Both the position numbers and the translations under genes were made by a program. This document shows positions 50,111-60,574 of a stretch of DNA of 64,000 nucleotides, piece by piece; within the stretch, counting starts at the first letter, position 1; each line of letters opens with the position of its first letter. The DNA is from Flaviramulus sp. (GTDB lineage: Bacteria; Bacteroidota; Bacteroidia; Flavobacteriales; Flavobacteriaceae). The notes beneath the pieces were generated by a model. That model did no database searches. It was not told the origin of the DNA and saw nothing but the letters and a program-made list of their open reading frames with translations. The stretch spans positions 62,001 through 126,000 of the forward strand of contig JANQTJ010000015.1 in assembly GCA_030731745.1 (NCBI GenBank). The letters run 5' to 3'.

Positions 50111-51508
50111 ATGAAAAATAGAAAATTAATTTATTCGAAAATCACACTTCTTTTTGGTTTGCTTTTCATAGCGAATACAAGTTGTGAAAGAGAATTATCT
50201 CCACAATCGGGATTAGCAGGTAACTCTACATCAGGAGATGTTTTTATAGATGGCTTTACAGGCGGTTTAGATTATTTCCCGTTTGGCGGATCATACTTAG
50301 ATGCTTTTTCAGTAGATACTGATAATAAATATAGTGGAAGTTCTTCCATGAGATTTGATGTTCCTAATGTTGGAGATCCTGCAGGAGCTTATGCAGGTGC
50401 CATCTTTCGTTTAGAATCTGGTAGAGATTTAACAGGTTATGATGCTTTAACATTTTGGGCTAAAGGCACCAAAGCTGGTTTGATAAATGAAATTGGATTT
50501 GGAACTGATTTTGGAGAAAACAAATATCAAGTTAGTATGTCTCTTCAATTAACTACTAATTGGAGAAAATATGTGATTCCAATTCCAGACGCAACCAAAT
50601 TAATACAAGAAAGAGGTTTGTTTTGGTATGCTGAAGGACCAGAAAACGGAATAGGCTATAGTTTTTGGATTGATGAACTAAAGTTTGAAAAACTAGGAAC
50701 TATTGCACAACCACAACCTGCTATTTCGGATGGTGCTGATAAATCAGAAACAGCTTTTACTGGTGTAGATATAGCAATAACTGGATTAACTCAGACATTT
50801 AATCTGGAATCTGGTGAAAATGTAACTGTAAATGCAGCACCTTCATATTTTAATTTTAAATCTTCAAATGAAGAAGTTGGATTTATAAACGAATCTGGTG
50901 TTGTTACAATTATAGGAGAAGGTACAACAACCATAACAGCATCGTTAGGTGGGGTTTTAGCAAAAGGATCATTAGAACTTTCTTCAAGAGGAGGTTTTGA
51001 TTTAGCACCAATACCGACAAGAGATCCTAGTAAGGTTATTTCTATTTACAGTGATACCTATACAAATGTTCCTGTTGACTTCTTTAATGGATTCTGGGAA
51101 CCTTTTCAAACAACTCAATCTTCTGAGTTTGCGATCGGAGGTAATAACATGATAAATTATACCAATTTCAACTTTGTTGGTAATCAGTTTGCTAATCCTA
51201 CTGTAGATGCAACTCAAAAATCTAATGTACACGTTAATATGTACATTCCAAATAGTGTACCTGCAAACATGGATTTCTTAATAACTCTTGTAGATTTTGG
51301 TCCAGACCAAGCAGATGGTGGTGGTGATGATACTAGACAGCAAGTGTTTTTTGATAAATCTCTTTGGGTTCCTGATACATGGATTACATTAGAATTTCCT
51401 GTCACGATGGATAACAAAAACAATATTGGACTTATTATTTATGAAAACATTAATTTTTCATCACTAAGTAATTGGTATTTAGATAATGTATATTTCTATG
51501 AAGATTAA
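50111..51508 (+). CDS. Carbohydrate-binding lipoprotein with Ig-like (BIG2) segment
   Basis: Lipobox-like IANTSCERE; CBM-like beta sandwich (DALTFWAKGTKAG); ITGLTQTFNLESGENVTVNAAP...GEGTTTITASLGG. Confidence 0.7.
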   Translation: MKNRKLIYSKITLLFGLLFIANTSCERELSPQSGLAGNSTSGDVFIDGFTGGLDYFPFGGSYLDAFSVDTDNKYSGSSSMRFDVPNVGDPAGAYAGAIFRLESGRDLTGYDALTFWAKGTKAGLINEIGFGTDFGENKYQVSMSLQLTTNWRKYVIPIPDATKLIQERGLFWYAEGPENGIGYSFWIDELKFEKLGTIAQPQPAISDGADKSETAFTGVDIAITGLTQTFNLESGENVTVNAAPSYFNFKSSNEEVGFINESGVVTIIGEGTTTITASLGGVLAKGSLELSSRGGFDLAPIPTRDPSKVISIYSDTYTNVPVDFFNGFWEPFQTTQSSEFAIGGNNMINYTNFNFVGNQFANPTVDATQKSNVHVNMYIPNSVPANMDFLITLVDFGPDQADGGGDDTRQQVFFDKSLWVPDTWITLEFPVTMDNKNNIGLIIYENINFSSLSNWYLDNVYFYED

Positions 51509-51538
51509 TTCTGCATTTAGATTTTAAAAATTAATAAA

Positions 51539-52435
51539 ATGAATTTAAAAAACACAATGATAATGAAAACAAAAATCTTTAAGCAGAACCTATTACATAG
51601 AAATGTAAACTTAATATTTGGGGTTCTTAGTCTTACATTTTTGGTCTTTTTTACCGTTACTAGCTGTTCAACTAGCGAAACACAAACGGTAACTAATTTC
51701 AATACTATTACCATGCAAGATGAATTTGATGTTGAAGGTGCTCCAAATAGTGAAATTTGGACATATGATATTGGTAGAGGTAATAATGGATGGGGTAATA
51801 ATGAATTACAATACTACACTGATAGTTCTGAAAATGTTTCGGTACAAAACGGATACTTAATAATAACTGCACAAAAGGAAGATTTCCAAGGAGCTTCATA
51901 TACGTCGGCAAGAATATTAACTAAAGACTTATTCGAACAGAAATATGGTCGTTTTGAAGCCCGTATTAGATTGCCATGGGGACAAGGTATGTGGCCTGCT
52001 TTCTGGTTATTAGGTGCGAATTCTGATGAAGTTACCTGGCCTGCATGTGGAGAAATAGATATTATGGAAAACCGCGGGCAAGAACCTACATTAATTAATG
52101 GTAGTTTACATGGACCAGGTTATTCAGCTGGAGAAGCTATTACAAAGGCTTATACCTTACAGAATTCTCGTTTTGATACAGATTTCCACATTTTTGGAAT
52201 AGAATGGGGCCCAGGATATATAAACTATTATGTTGATGATGTATTATATAACCAAATTACACCAGAAGATGTAACTGGAGAATGGATTTTTGATGATCAA
52301 CCATTCTATATAATAATGAATGTTGCTGTAGGTGGAAATTATGTGGGTTCACCTAATAACGAAACCGTATTCCCACAAACCATGCTTGTAGATTATGTTC
52401 GTGTTTACAAAGCAGAAATATTTAATAATAACTAA
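51539..52435 (+). CDS. GH16 family glycoside hydrolase (laminarinase-like), lipoprotein
   Basis: Catalytic CGEIDIMENRG; QYYTDSSENVSVQNGYLIITAQKE; C-terminal VDYVRVYK. Confidence 0.93.
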   Translation: MNLKNTMIMKTKIFKQNLLHRNVNLIFGVLSLTFLVFFTVTSCSTSETQTVTNFNTITMQDEFDVEGAPNSEIWTYDIGRGNNGWGNNELQYYTDSSENVSVQNGYLIITAQKEDFQGASYTSARILTKDLFEQKYGRFEARIRLPWGQGMWPAFWLLGANSDEVTWPACGEIDIMENRGQEPTLINGSLHGPGYSAGEAITKAYTLQNSRFDTDFHIFGIEWGPGYINYYVDDVLYNQITPEDVTGEWIFDDQPFYIIMNVAVGGNYVGSPNNETVFPQTMLVDYVRVYKAEIFNNN

Positions 52436-52451
52436 ACAAAAAAATAAGATT

Positions 52452-54413
52452 ATGAAACAATTACTAAAAACAATAAAAATTGTATTCGTTGTTTTTTTAT
52501 CCTTTACCTTTTTAGGGTGTGAGGATGAACAAAATGAATTCCCAAAAGCATTTGCTGAATTTACGTATACAATATCTTACCCAGAAAATCAACAATATGG
52601 TGTGGTGAAATTTATTAACACATCTAGGAACGCATCTCTTTTTGCTTGGTCTTTTGGAGACCAAACAACTTCAACTGAAGTAAATCCTACACACATATAT
52701 CAACCTGGAACTTATTTAGTTTCGCTAGTAGCAAGAAATGTTGCTGGTTCTTTCAGAACATATCAAGACACTATTGTAATTGGAGAAAACAATACTGACG
52801 GTGGCGGTGGAGGTTCTTCTGATTGTACTGCTGAAACATCAGAAAATATAGATCCAGCAAATGGTGATATAAATTGGACTTTCTTAACAAATGCTGTTAC
52901 ACATACATTTGAAGCTTTTGGAAATACTGGAGGCGGAATTGTTGCTAACCCTGTAATTGATGATGTAAATGGAAGTTGTAATGTTCAACAATTTGTAAAA
53001 GCATCAGGATGTGAAACATGGTCTGGTTTAGGTGCAGAATTAGCAACAGCATTAGATTTTACAGCTTCTACAACTAATAAAGTGTTTACTATGAAAGTTT
53101 TAGCCGAAGATCAAGTAGCTGATGTTACTTTAAGATTAGAACGTTTACCTTTCCCAGATACAGATCCCGCAGTTGATAAAGTTGCTAGTATTACGCAAGT
53201 TGGAGCTTGGCAAGAATTAACATTTGATTTCTCAGATGTTACAACAGGAACTTATAAAAGTATGATTCTTTACTTTGAAAGAAATGCTTCTTGTGATGGA
53301 GATATTTATTATTTTGATGATATTAAGCAAGTTGCCGATACCGGAGGTTCTGGTGGCGGAGGTGGAACTACTGTTTGTGTTCCTGAAACTGCTGAATCTA
53401 TTGCAGCTGCAAATTTAAATATTACATTTCAAACAAATACACCAGCAGTTATTGATGATAATGCCTTGTTTACATGGGTAGATAACCCAGATTTTGATAA
53501 TGCAGTAAATACTTCATGTAAAGTTGGTCAAGTAGTAAGAGTAAACAACTCTCCTTATGACAACATTCAAATCGATTTAACTGATAAATTGGATTTTAGT
53601 GTTTCTGAAGGTGTAAAAATTAAAGTTTGGTCGCCAACAGCTAACACTCCTGTGTTATTAAAACTTGAAGAAATTGGAACGCCTGGTAATTTTGTTGAAA
53701 TTCTGCAAACTACTGGTGCTGCAAATACTTGGACAGAATTAACATATAATTTTGAAGCTACAGCTACCCCACAATTCAATAAAATGGTTATTTTCTTTAA
53801 CTTTAATGTAGGAGATGCGAGTACTTATTATTTTGATGATGTTATGGTTTATGGAACACCAAGCGGCGGTGGCGGCGGCGGTGGCGGTACCGGTGGAGGT
53901 TGTACTGGAACTGCAGTAGCAGCAACAGCATTCCCTGTTAATTTTGAAAGTTGTGAATCTTTCTTAGGCACTTTTACAGATAGTGGAAGTATAACAACTT
54001 CGTTAGATAATAACCCGTCAAAAACAGGTATCAACACTTCTGATTTCGTATTAAGAGTAGATAAAGCAGCAGGTTCAAACAGATGGGCTGGTTTTCAAAA
54101 TCCATTCCCAAGTAATTTTGATGCAACTAAAACCTTTAAAGTAAAAATATACTCTACTAAAGCAAATGTTGTGATGAGATTTGAGGTAAATAGTGATCCT
54201 CAACCAAATAGTTCTGGAAACCCAGGGCCACAGTTTGCAACTATTACGCAAGCCAATACTTGGACTGAAGTACAAATTGTATTTACTGGAATACCTGGGA
54301 ACAATACAGGTCTTAATCAGTTTGTAATAAAACCTGACAACCCTGATGGAACGGATGGTCAAACAACACCAACTAGTGAAACCTACTATTTTGATGATAT
54401 CAGACTTGAATAA
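52452..54413 (+). CDS. PKD-domain surface glycan-binding lipoprotein with three CBM-like modules
   Basis: Lipobox FTFLGCEDE; PKD FAWSFGDQTTSTEVNPTHIY; three modules separated by poly-Gly linkers, each ending YYFDD(I/V). Start at 52452 preferred over 52395. Confidence 0.8.
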   Translation: MKQLLKTIKIVFVVFLSFTFLGCEDEQNEFPKAFAEFTYTISYPENQQYGVVKFINTSRNASLFAWSFGDQTTSTEVNPTHIYQPGTYLVSLVARNVAGSFRTYQDTIVIGENNTDGGGGGSSDCTAETSENIDPANGDINWTFLTNAVTHTFEAFGNTGGGIVANPVIDDVNGSCNVQQFVKASGCETWSGLGAELATALDFTASTTNKVFTMKVLAEDQVADVTLRLERLPFPDTDPAVDKVASITQVGAWQELTFDFSDVTTGTYKSMILYFERNASCDGDIYYFDDIKQVADTGGSGGGGGTTVCVPETAESIAAANLNITFQTNTPAVIDDNALFTWVDNPDFDNAVNTSCKVGQVVRVNNSPYDNIQIDLTDKLDFSVSEGVKIKVWSPTANTPVLLKLEEIGTPGNFVEILQTTGAANTWTELTYNFEATATPQFNKMVIFFNFNVGDASTYYFDDVMVYGTPSGGGGGGGGTGGGCTGTAVAATAFPVNFESCESFLGTFTDSGSITTSLDNNPSKTGINTSDFVLRVDKAAGSNRWAGFQNPFPSNFDATKTFKVKIYSTKANVVMRFEVNSDPQPNSSGNPGPQFATITQANTWTEVQIVFTGIPGNNTGLNQFVIKPDNPDGTDGQTTPTSETYYFDDIRLE

Positions 54414-54445
54414 TTAATTAAAATAAAAATATATATTTATTAAAT

Positions 54446-54484
54446 AAAAAGGCTAGCTAAGTTTTAGACTAGCTAGCCTTTTTT
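54446..54484. terminator. Strong terminator hairpin
   Basis: AAAAAGGCTAGCTA...TAGCTAGCCTTTTTT. Confidence 0.92.
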
Positions 54485-54510
54485 CATAAATAATCTGAAC
54501 AATATAGTTG

Positions 54511-57500
54511 ATGAGCAATAAAATTTATAAAGAAGAATCTAAAAACTCAACCAAAGTGAATAATTCTATAAAAGGAGAATTAGTGTCTATAGAAAATGAA
54601 ACCTACTACAAGATTTCTAACTGTGATGAAATGCGTCCGTTTTTCATGAGTATCGTAAGCGACTCTAATCATTGGATGTTTATTTCTAGTAACGGAGGTT
54701 TAACAGCAGGCAGAAAAAATGCAGGGTTTTCATTATTCCCTTATTATACAGATGATAAAATAACAGAGTCTGCTGAAATAACAGGTAGTAAAACGATTTT
54801 CCAAATTCATTACAACGATGAAATTTTAATTTGGGAACCTTTTTCAATTCGTCAAATGGGAATATATGAAGTTAAAAGAAATCTTTATAAAAACACTTAT
54901 GGCAACAAAATCATTTTTGAAGAAATCAATAAAGATTTAGGATTAACTTTTCAATACGAGTGGAACTCAAGTGATCAGTTTGGCTTTGTTAAAAAATCTA
55001 AATTAATAAATAGCTCAAAAGATGTTAAAATCATTACTGTTTTAGATGGTTTACAAAATATAATACCTAATGGCGTTCCAGCAGATACACAAGCTACACA
55101 TAGTAATTTAGTTGATGCTTATAAGCGAAATGAATTAATACCAGCAGTTGGTTTGGGTATATATGCATTAAGTGCTATTATAGTTGATAAAGCAGAACCT
55201 AGTGAGGCTTTAAAAGCCAACACAGTTTGGTCTGCAGGTTTGAAAAACCCTATTTACTTATTATCTTCAATACAATTAGATAACTTCAGAAAGGGTAAAT
55301 CAGTAAAGCAAGAGGTAGATGTTAAGGCTGAAAAAGGTGCTTATTTTATTTCTTCTGAGATTGAACTTAAATCAGATTCTGAAAAAAATTGGATGTTTGT
55401 AGCCAATGTAAATAAATCTATCACTGGCGTAAACGAAGTAGCTGAAATAATTAAAAACACAAATAACATTACTGAAGCTGTTCAAAAAGATATCAATGCT
55501 GGCACAAAAAAATTAATAGAACTAACAGCTGCATCTGATGGTTTACAATTAACTGCTGACGCCTTAATTAATACCCGTCATTTTTCTAACACACTCTTTA
55601 ATATTATGCGTGGTGGTATTTTTGATGATGGATACAATATTGAAAAACAAGACTTTATACAATACATTTCTAAAGCAAATAAATCGTTCTTCTCTAAAAA
55701 AGAGCAACAGCTAAATACGCTCCCCGAAATTTTCACACTTGATTATTTAAAAAACCTTGCGGAAGACGATGTTGATACAAACTTTAAACGTTTATGTTTT
55801 GAATATTTACCTTTAAAATTTAGTAGAAGACATGGGGATCCTAGTAGACCTTGGAATAAATTTTCAATAAATACAAGAAGTGAAATAGATGGCTCTAAGA
55901 TTCTAGATTATGAAGGAAACTGGCGCGATATATTTCAAAACTGGGAAGCATTAGCGCATTCCTATCCAGAATATATTGAAAGTATGATTCATAAGTTTTT
56001 AAATGCTACAACATTTGAAGGCTACAACCCATATAGAGTTACAAAAGATGGTTTTGATTGGGAAATTATCGAAGAAAATGATCCGTGGTCTTACATCGGT
56101 TATTGGGGAGATCATCAAATTATTTACTTATTAAAATTCTTAGAATTTATTGAAAACCACTACCCTAAGCTACTAGAAAAACGTTTCTCTGAAGATATTT
56201 TTGTTTATGCCAATGTCCCTTATAAAATTAAAAGTTACTCTGATACATTAATTAATCCAAAAGACACAATTGATTTTGATTATAAGTTAGATGAAAAAAT
56301 CAATGAGGCTAAACAATTTTTAGGTGCTGATGGTGCTTTATTAACTGATAAGAATTCAGAAATATATAAAGTAAACTTAATAGAAAAATTATTAGCTACG
56401 GTACTTGCAAAAGTATCTAATTTTATTCCTGAAGGTGGTATTTGGTTAAATACACAAAGACCTGAATGGAACGATGCAAACAACGCATTAGTTGGTAACG
56501 GTGTGTCTATGGTTACGTTATGTTACCTAAATCGTTTTTTAAATTTCTTTTACAATGTAGTATCTAAATCTAAAACTAATTCTGTGCAAATTTCTGATGA
56601 GTTAGTGACCTTTTTTAATGAAGTTGTAAAAACATTACAAACCAATAAACATATCCTTTCTGGGCAAGTTTCTAACAAAGACAGAAAAACAGTGCTAGAT
56701 GGCTTAGGCATTGCAGGAAGCAACTACAGAATGACCATTTATAAAGAAGGTTTTACTGCAAAAAAATCTATAATAACAAAGGCTAATATTTTAGATTTCA
56801 TTAAAACCACTAAAGATTATCTACAACATACCATCGATTCAAATAAGCGATCTGATAATATGTACCATGCTTATAATTTAATGACAGTTGAAAATGATAC
56901 TGAGGTATCAATATCTTATTTATCGGAAATGTTGGAGGGCCAAGTAGCAGCATTAAGTGCTGGTTATTTATCTACTAAAGAAGCTCTAGATTTATTAGAT
57001 GGATTAAAAGGTAGCTCGTTATTCAGAGAAGATCAATACAGCTATATTTTATACCCCAATAAAGAATTACCAAGCTTTGAAAAAAAGAACAATATACCTT
57101 CTGAAAAAGTAGAAAAATCAGAATTACTAAAACTATTGGTAAATAACGGAAATGCTCAAATTATAGAAAAAGATGTATTGGGTAATTATCATTTTAATGG
57201 TACGTTTAACAATGCTAATAGTTTAAAACAAGCATTGACTAACCTACCAGAGAAGTACCAATTGTTAGTCGCTAAAGATAAAAATTTATTATTAAATACT
57301 TTTGAAGAAATTTTTGATCATAAATCATTTACAGGTCGTTCTGGAACTTTCTTTGGCTATGAAGGATTAGGTTCTATTTATTGGCACATGGTTTCAAAAT
57401 TATTATTAGCCGTTCAAGAAAATTGTTTGTTAGCAGTAAATAATAATGAAAGTGAGGTAGTAATTGGTAAACTACTAGATCATTATTACGAAATTAGTGC

Positions 57501-57969
57501 AGGAATTGGCGTACATAAATCACCTGAATTGTATGGTGCCTTCCCAACGGATCCTTATTCACATACACCTGCCACAAAAGGAGCTCAACAACCAGGAATG
57601 ACAGGACAAGTAAAAGAAGATTTATTAAGTAGATACGGTGAACTTGGAGTATTTGTTAAAAATGGGATTTTATTTTTCAATCCAAGATTATTAAGAATAC
57701 AAGAGTTTTTGAAAGAAACTACTGTTTTTAATTACACAAACACTAAAAACGAAGTTACTGAAATTGAGTTGGATAAAAACTCATTATGTTTTAGTTATTG
57801 TCAAATTCCGGTCATCTATAAACTTACTGAATCTAATCAAATTCAAGTAGTTTATAATAATGATGATACTAAAACTTTTGATAGTCTAAGTTTAGATGAA
57901 AAAACATCGAAATCAATTTTTGAAAGAAGAGGACAAATAAATAAACTAATCGTTTCTATTAAGAAATAG
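54511..57969 (+). CDS. GH94/GH149-like beta-glucan phosphorylase (cytoplasmic)
   Basis: No signal peptide; NDPWSYIGYWGDHQIIYLLKFLE, GLGIAGSNYRMTIYKEGF, GAFPTDPYSHTPATKGAQQPGMTGQVKED; about 1150 aa. ATG 54511 preferred over TTG 54508. Confidence 0.78.
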   Translation: MSNKIYKEESKNSTKVNNSIKGELVSIENETYYKISNCDEMRPFFMSIVSDSNHWMFISSNGGLTAGRKNAGFSLFPYYTDDKITESAEITGSKTIFQIHYNDEILIWEPFSIRQMGIYEVKRNLYKNTYGNKIIFEEINKDLGLTFQYEWNSSDQFGFVKKSKLINSSKDVKIITVLDGLQNIIPNGVPADTQATHSNLVDAYKRNELIPAVGLGIYALSAIIVDKAEPSEALKANTVWSAGLKNPIYLLSSIQLDNFRKGKSVKQEVDVKAEKGAYFISSEIELKSDSEKNWMFVANVNKSITGVNEVAEIIKNTNNITEAVQKDINAGTKKLIELTAASDGLQLTADALINTRHFSNTLFNIMRGGIFDDGYNIEKQDFIQYISKANKSFFSKKEQQLNTLPEIFTLDYLKNLAEDDVDTNFKRLCFEYLPLKFSRRHGDPSRPWNKFSINTRSEIDGSKILDYEGNWRDIFQNWEALAHSYPEYIESMIHKFLNATTFEGYNPYRVTKDGFDWEIIEENDPWSYIGYWGDHQIIYLLKFLEFIENHYPKLLEKRFSEDIFVYANVPYKIKSYSDTLINPKDTIDFDYKLDEKINEAKQFLGADGALLTDKNSEIYKVNLIEKLLATVLAKVSNFIPEGGIWLNTQRPEWNDANNALVGNGVSMVTLCYLNRFLNFFYNVVSKSKTNSVQISDELVTFFNEVVKTLQTNKHILSGQVSNKDRKTVLDGLGIAGSNYRMTIYKEGFTAKKSIITKANILDFIKTTKDYLQHTIDSNKRSDNMYHAYNLMTVENDTEVSISYLSEMLEGQVAALSAGYLSTKEALDLLDGLKGSSLFREDQYSYILYPNKELPSFEKKNNIPSEKVEKSELLKLLVNNGNAQIIEKDVLGNYHFNGTFNNANSLKQALTNLPEKYQLLVAKDKNLLLNTFEEIFDHKSFTGRSGTFFGYEGLGSIYWHMVSKLLLAVQENCLLAVNNNESEVVIGKLLDHYYEISAGIGVHKSPELYGAFPTDPYSHTPATKGAQQPGMTGQVKEDLLSRYGELGVFVKNGILFFNPRLLRIQEFLKETTVFNYTNTKNEVTEIELDKNSLCFSYCQIPVIYKLTESNQIQVVYNNDDTKTFDSLSLDEKTSKSIFERRGQINKLIVSIKK

Positions 57970-58051
57970 GATCAAGATATTCGTTTACACAACTAAAAAA
58001 AATATCCTATAAATTTTAAAGGTTTAATTAGTTGAAAAAAGAAAGGAAAAA

Positions 58052-59257
58052 GTGAAAACGTTAAAAAATAAAACTGCTCAAGAAATTTTAAATAATCCGG
58101 ATTATTTGGCTATTTCTTATGGTGGATACAGACAAAATTCTAGAAATATCCAACCGACTATTCAAGAGTTAAAAGAGGATATGAAGATTTTATCTGCTAT
58201 GGGCGTTAAAATTTTAAGAACTTATAATGTTCAAGTTCCACTTCCACATGCTTCTAATGTACTGAAGGCTATAAAAGAATTAAAAAATGAAGATCCTAGC
58301 TTTGAAATGTATGTGATGCTGGGCGCATGGATTGATTGCCAAAACGCATGGACAGGACACGTTCCTAATCATGATGTTGAAAGCGAAAACAATGCAGGTG
58401 AGATTGATAGGGCTATTTCATTAGCTAAAGCCCATCCAGATATAGTTAAGATTATTGCTGTAGGAAACGAAGCTATGGTACGTTGGGCTACAAGCTATTT
58501 TGTGCGTCCTAATGTTATTCTTAAATGGGTAAATCATTTACAAAATTTAAAAAAAACTGGTGATCTACCTAAAGATTTATGGATTACTAGCTCTGATGAT
58601 TTTTCATCATGGGGTGCAGGAGATCCAAGTTATCATTGTGAAGATTTAACTAATCTTATTAAGGCAGTAGATTATATATCTATGCATACCTACCCTATGC
58701 ACAACTCTCACTATAATCCTGCCTTTTGGTTAGTTCCTGAAAATGAATATGAACTATCAGATTCTGAAAAAATTGAATCTGTAATGCAAAGAGCTTTAAA
58801 TTTTGCCAAAGACCAATACGAAGCCGTTGTAAAATATGTACAAAGCTTAGGTGTTAATAAACCTGTTCATATTGGTGAAAGTGGTTGGGCATCAATTTCT
58901 AACGAGCATTATGGTGCAAGTGGATCGAAAGCAGCTGATGAATATAAATCAGGAAGGTATTATCAATTGATGAGAGCATGGACTTACAAAGAAAAAATTT
59001 CATGTTTCTATTTTGAAGCCTTTGATGAGCAATGGAAAGATGCTAATAACCCAGAAGGATCTGAAAATCATTTTGGTCTAATTAACCTTATAGGTCAAGC
59101 AAAATATGCTATTTGGGATTTAGTAGATAATGGTGTATTTAATGGTTTAACTAGAAATGGTATAAAAATCACCAAAACTTATAAAGGAGAAAAAAAGAAA
59201 TTACTCTCTGATGTTCTAGTTCCGCCATTACAAAAAGAAGCAACTTTTAATTATTAA
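58052..59257 (+). CDS. GH17-like glycoside hydrolase, predicted cytoplasmic
   Basis: LSAMGVKILRTYNVQ, IIAVGNEAMVRW, KPVHIGESGWAS; GTG start; no signal sequence. Confidence 0.82.
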   Translation: MKTLKNKTAQEILNNPDYLAISYGGYRQNSRNIQPTIQELKEDMKILSAMGVKILRTYNVQVPLPHASNVLKAIKELKNEDPSFEMYVMLGAWIDCQNAWTGHVPNHDVESENNAGEIDRAISLAKAHPDIVKIIAVGNEAMVRWATSYFVRPNVILKWVNHLQNLKKTGDLPKDLWITSSDDFSSWGAGDPSYHCEDLTNLIKAVDYISMHTYPMHNSHYNPAFWLVPENEYELSDSEKIESVMQRALNFAKDQYEAVVKYVQSLGVNKPVHIGESGWASISNEHYGASGSKAADEYKSGRYYQLMRAWTYKEKISCFYFEAFDEQWKDANNPEGSENHFGLINLIGQAKYAIWDLVDNGVFNGLTRNGIKITKTYKGEKKKLLSDVLVPPLQKEATFNY

Positions 59258-59259
59258 TT

Positions 59260-60555
59260 ATGAAAATTTTTTTAAACATTATGAGAAATTGTTTCCTGAT
59301 TTTTTTAATCGGTTTCATTTTTTCTTGTAGTAAAATTAAAAGCAATAATGTGACACCTATTGAAGAAAAAAAAGAAATAACAGCAAAAGATATTTTAGGT
59401 AACTCTAATTACTTAGCCATGTCTTATGGTGGCTACCGAAACGCAAATCATGATATTGAGCCAACTGTAGATGAACTCAAAGACGATATGAGAATTTTAT
59501 CTGCCATTGGTGTAAAAGTACTTCGAACTTACAAAGTACATTTACCTCATGCTTCAAATGTACTTAAGGCAATTTCTGAAATAAAAAAAGAAGATACATC
59601 TTTTGAAATGTACGTGATGTTAGGCGCCTGGATAAATTGTAAAGATGCCTTTACTGATAAAGTACCAGATCATTCACAAGACAATGAATTAAACGCTATA
59701 GAGATTGGTAAAGCTGTATCATTAGCAAACCAATACCCAGATATTGTTAAGGTTATTGCTGTTGGCAATGAAGCTATGGTAACATGGCAAGCACAATACT
59801 ATGTGCAACCATGGATAATTTTAAAATGGGTAAACCATTTACAAAAATTAAAAATGCATAACGAACTACCTAAAGATTTATGGATTACAAGTTCTGATAA
59901 TTTTGCTTCTTGGGGTGGTGGTGATGGCAGTTATCACGTTGAAGATTTAACTAAATTAATAAAAGCTGTAGATTTTATTTCCATGCACACCTACCCTATG
60001 CATGATACCCATTACAATTCTAATTTTTGGGGCGTTTTAAAAGATGAAAATACACTAACTGATATTGAAAAAATTGATGCAGCTATGGTGCGTTCCCTAA
60101 ATTATGCCATATCCCAATATAAATCAGTTTCTAATTACATAAAAAGTATTGGAGTTGATAAACCAATTCATATAGGTGAAACAGGATGGGCTTCTTTTTG
60201 TAATAATTTTTATGGTGCGAATGGCTCCAAAGCTACAGATGAATATAAAGAAGCTAAATTTCATGATTTGATTAGAGACTGGACAAATAAAAATAACATC
60301 TCTTGTTTTTATTTTGAAGGCTTTGATGAACCATGGAAAGGTGGAAATGATCCTGGAGATTCTGAAAAACATTTTGGTCTATTTACTGTTGAAGGTAAAG
60401 CAAAATATGCTTTATGGAATATGGTTGATAGAGGTGTTTTTAATGGATTAACAAGAAATGGAAATCCAATTATAAAAACCTATAATGGAGATAAAAACAC
60501 ATTAATGAATGATGCTTTAGTTCCTTTAACAAAGAAAGAAATAATACTACATTAA
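59260..60555 (+). CDS. GH17-like glycoside hydrolase, lipoprotein
   Basis: Lipobox-like FLIGFIFSCSKI; otherwise a close paralogue of the 58052 protein (VIAVGNEAMVTW, KPIHIGETGWAS). Confidence 0.84.
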   Translation: MKIFLNIMRNCFLIFLIGFIFSCSKIKSNNVTPIEEKKEITAKDILGNSNYLAMSYGGYRNANHDIEPTVDELKDDMRILSAIGVKVLRTYKVHLPHASNVLKAISEIKKEDTSFEMYVMLGAWINCKDAFTDKVPDHSQDNELNAIEIGKAVSLANQYPDIVKVIAVGNEAMVTWQAQYYVQPWIILKWVNHLQKLKMHNELPKDLWITSSDNFASWGGGDGSYHVEDLTKLIKAVDFISMHTYPMHDTHYNSNFWGVLKDENTLTDIEKIDAAMVRSLNYAISQYKSVSNYIKSIGVDKPIHIGETGWASFCNNFYGANGSKATDEYKEAKFHDLIRDWTNKNNISCFYFEGFDEPWKGGNDPGDSEKHFGLFTVEGKAKYALWNMVDRGVFNGLTRNGNPIIKTYNGDKNTLMNDALVPLTKKEIILH

Positions 60556-60574
60556 GTAGCATTAAAATAAACCA

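Noticed and set aside
53849-54037. Antisense ORF encoding poly-proline (PPPPVPPPPPPPPLGVP)
   Set aside because: It is the reverse complement of the poly-Gly linker codons in the sense glycan-binding lipoprotein.
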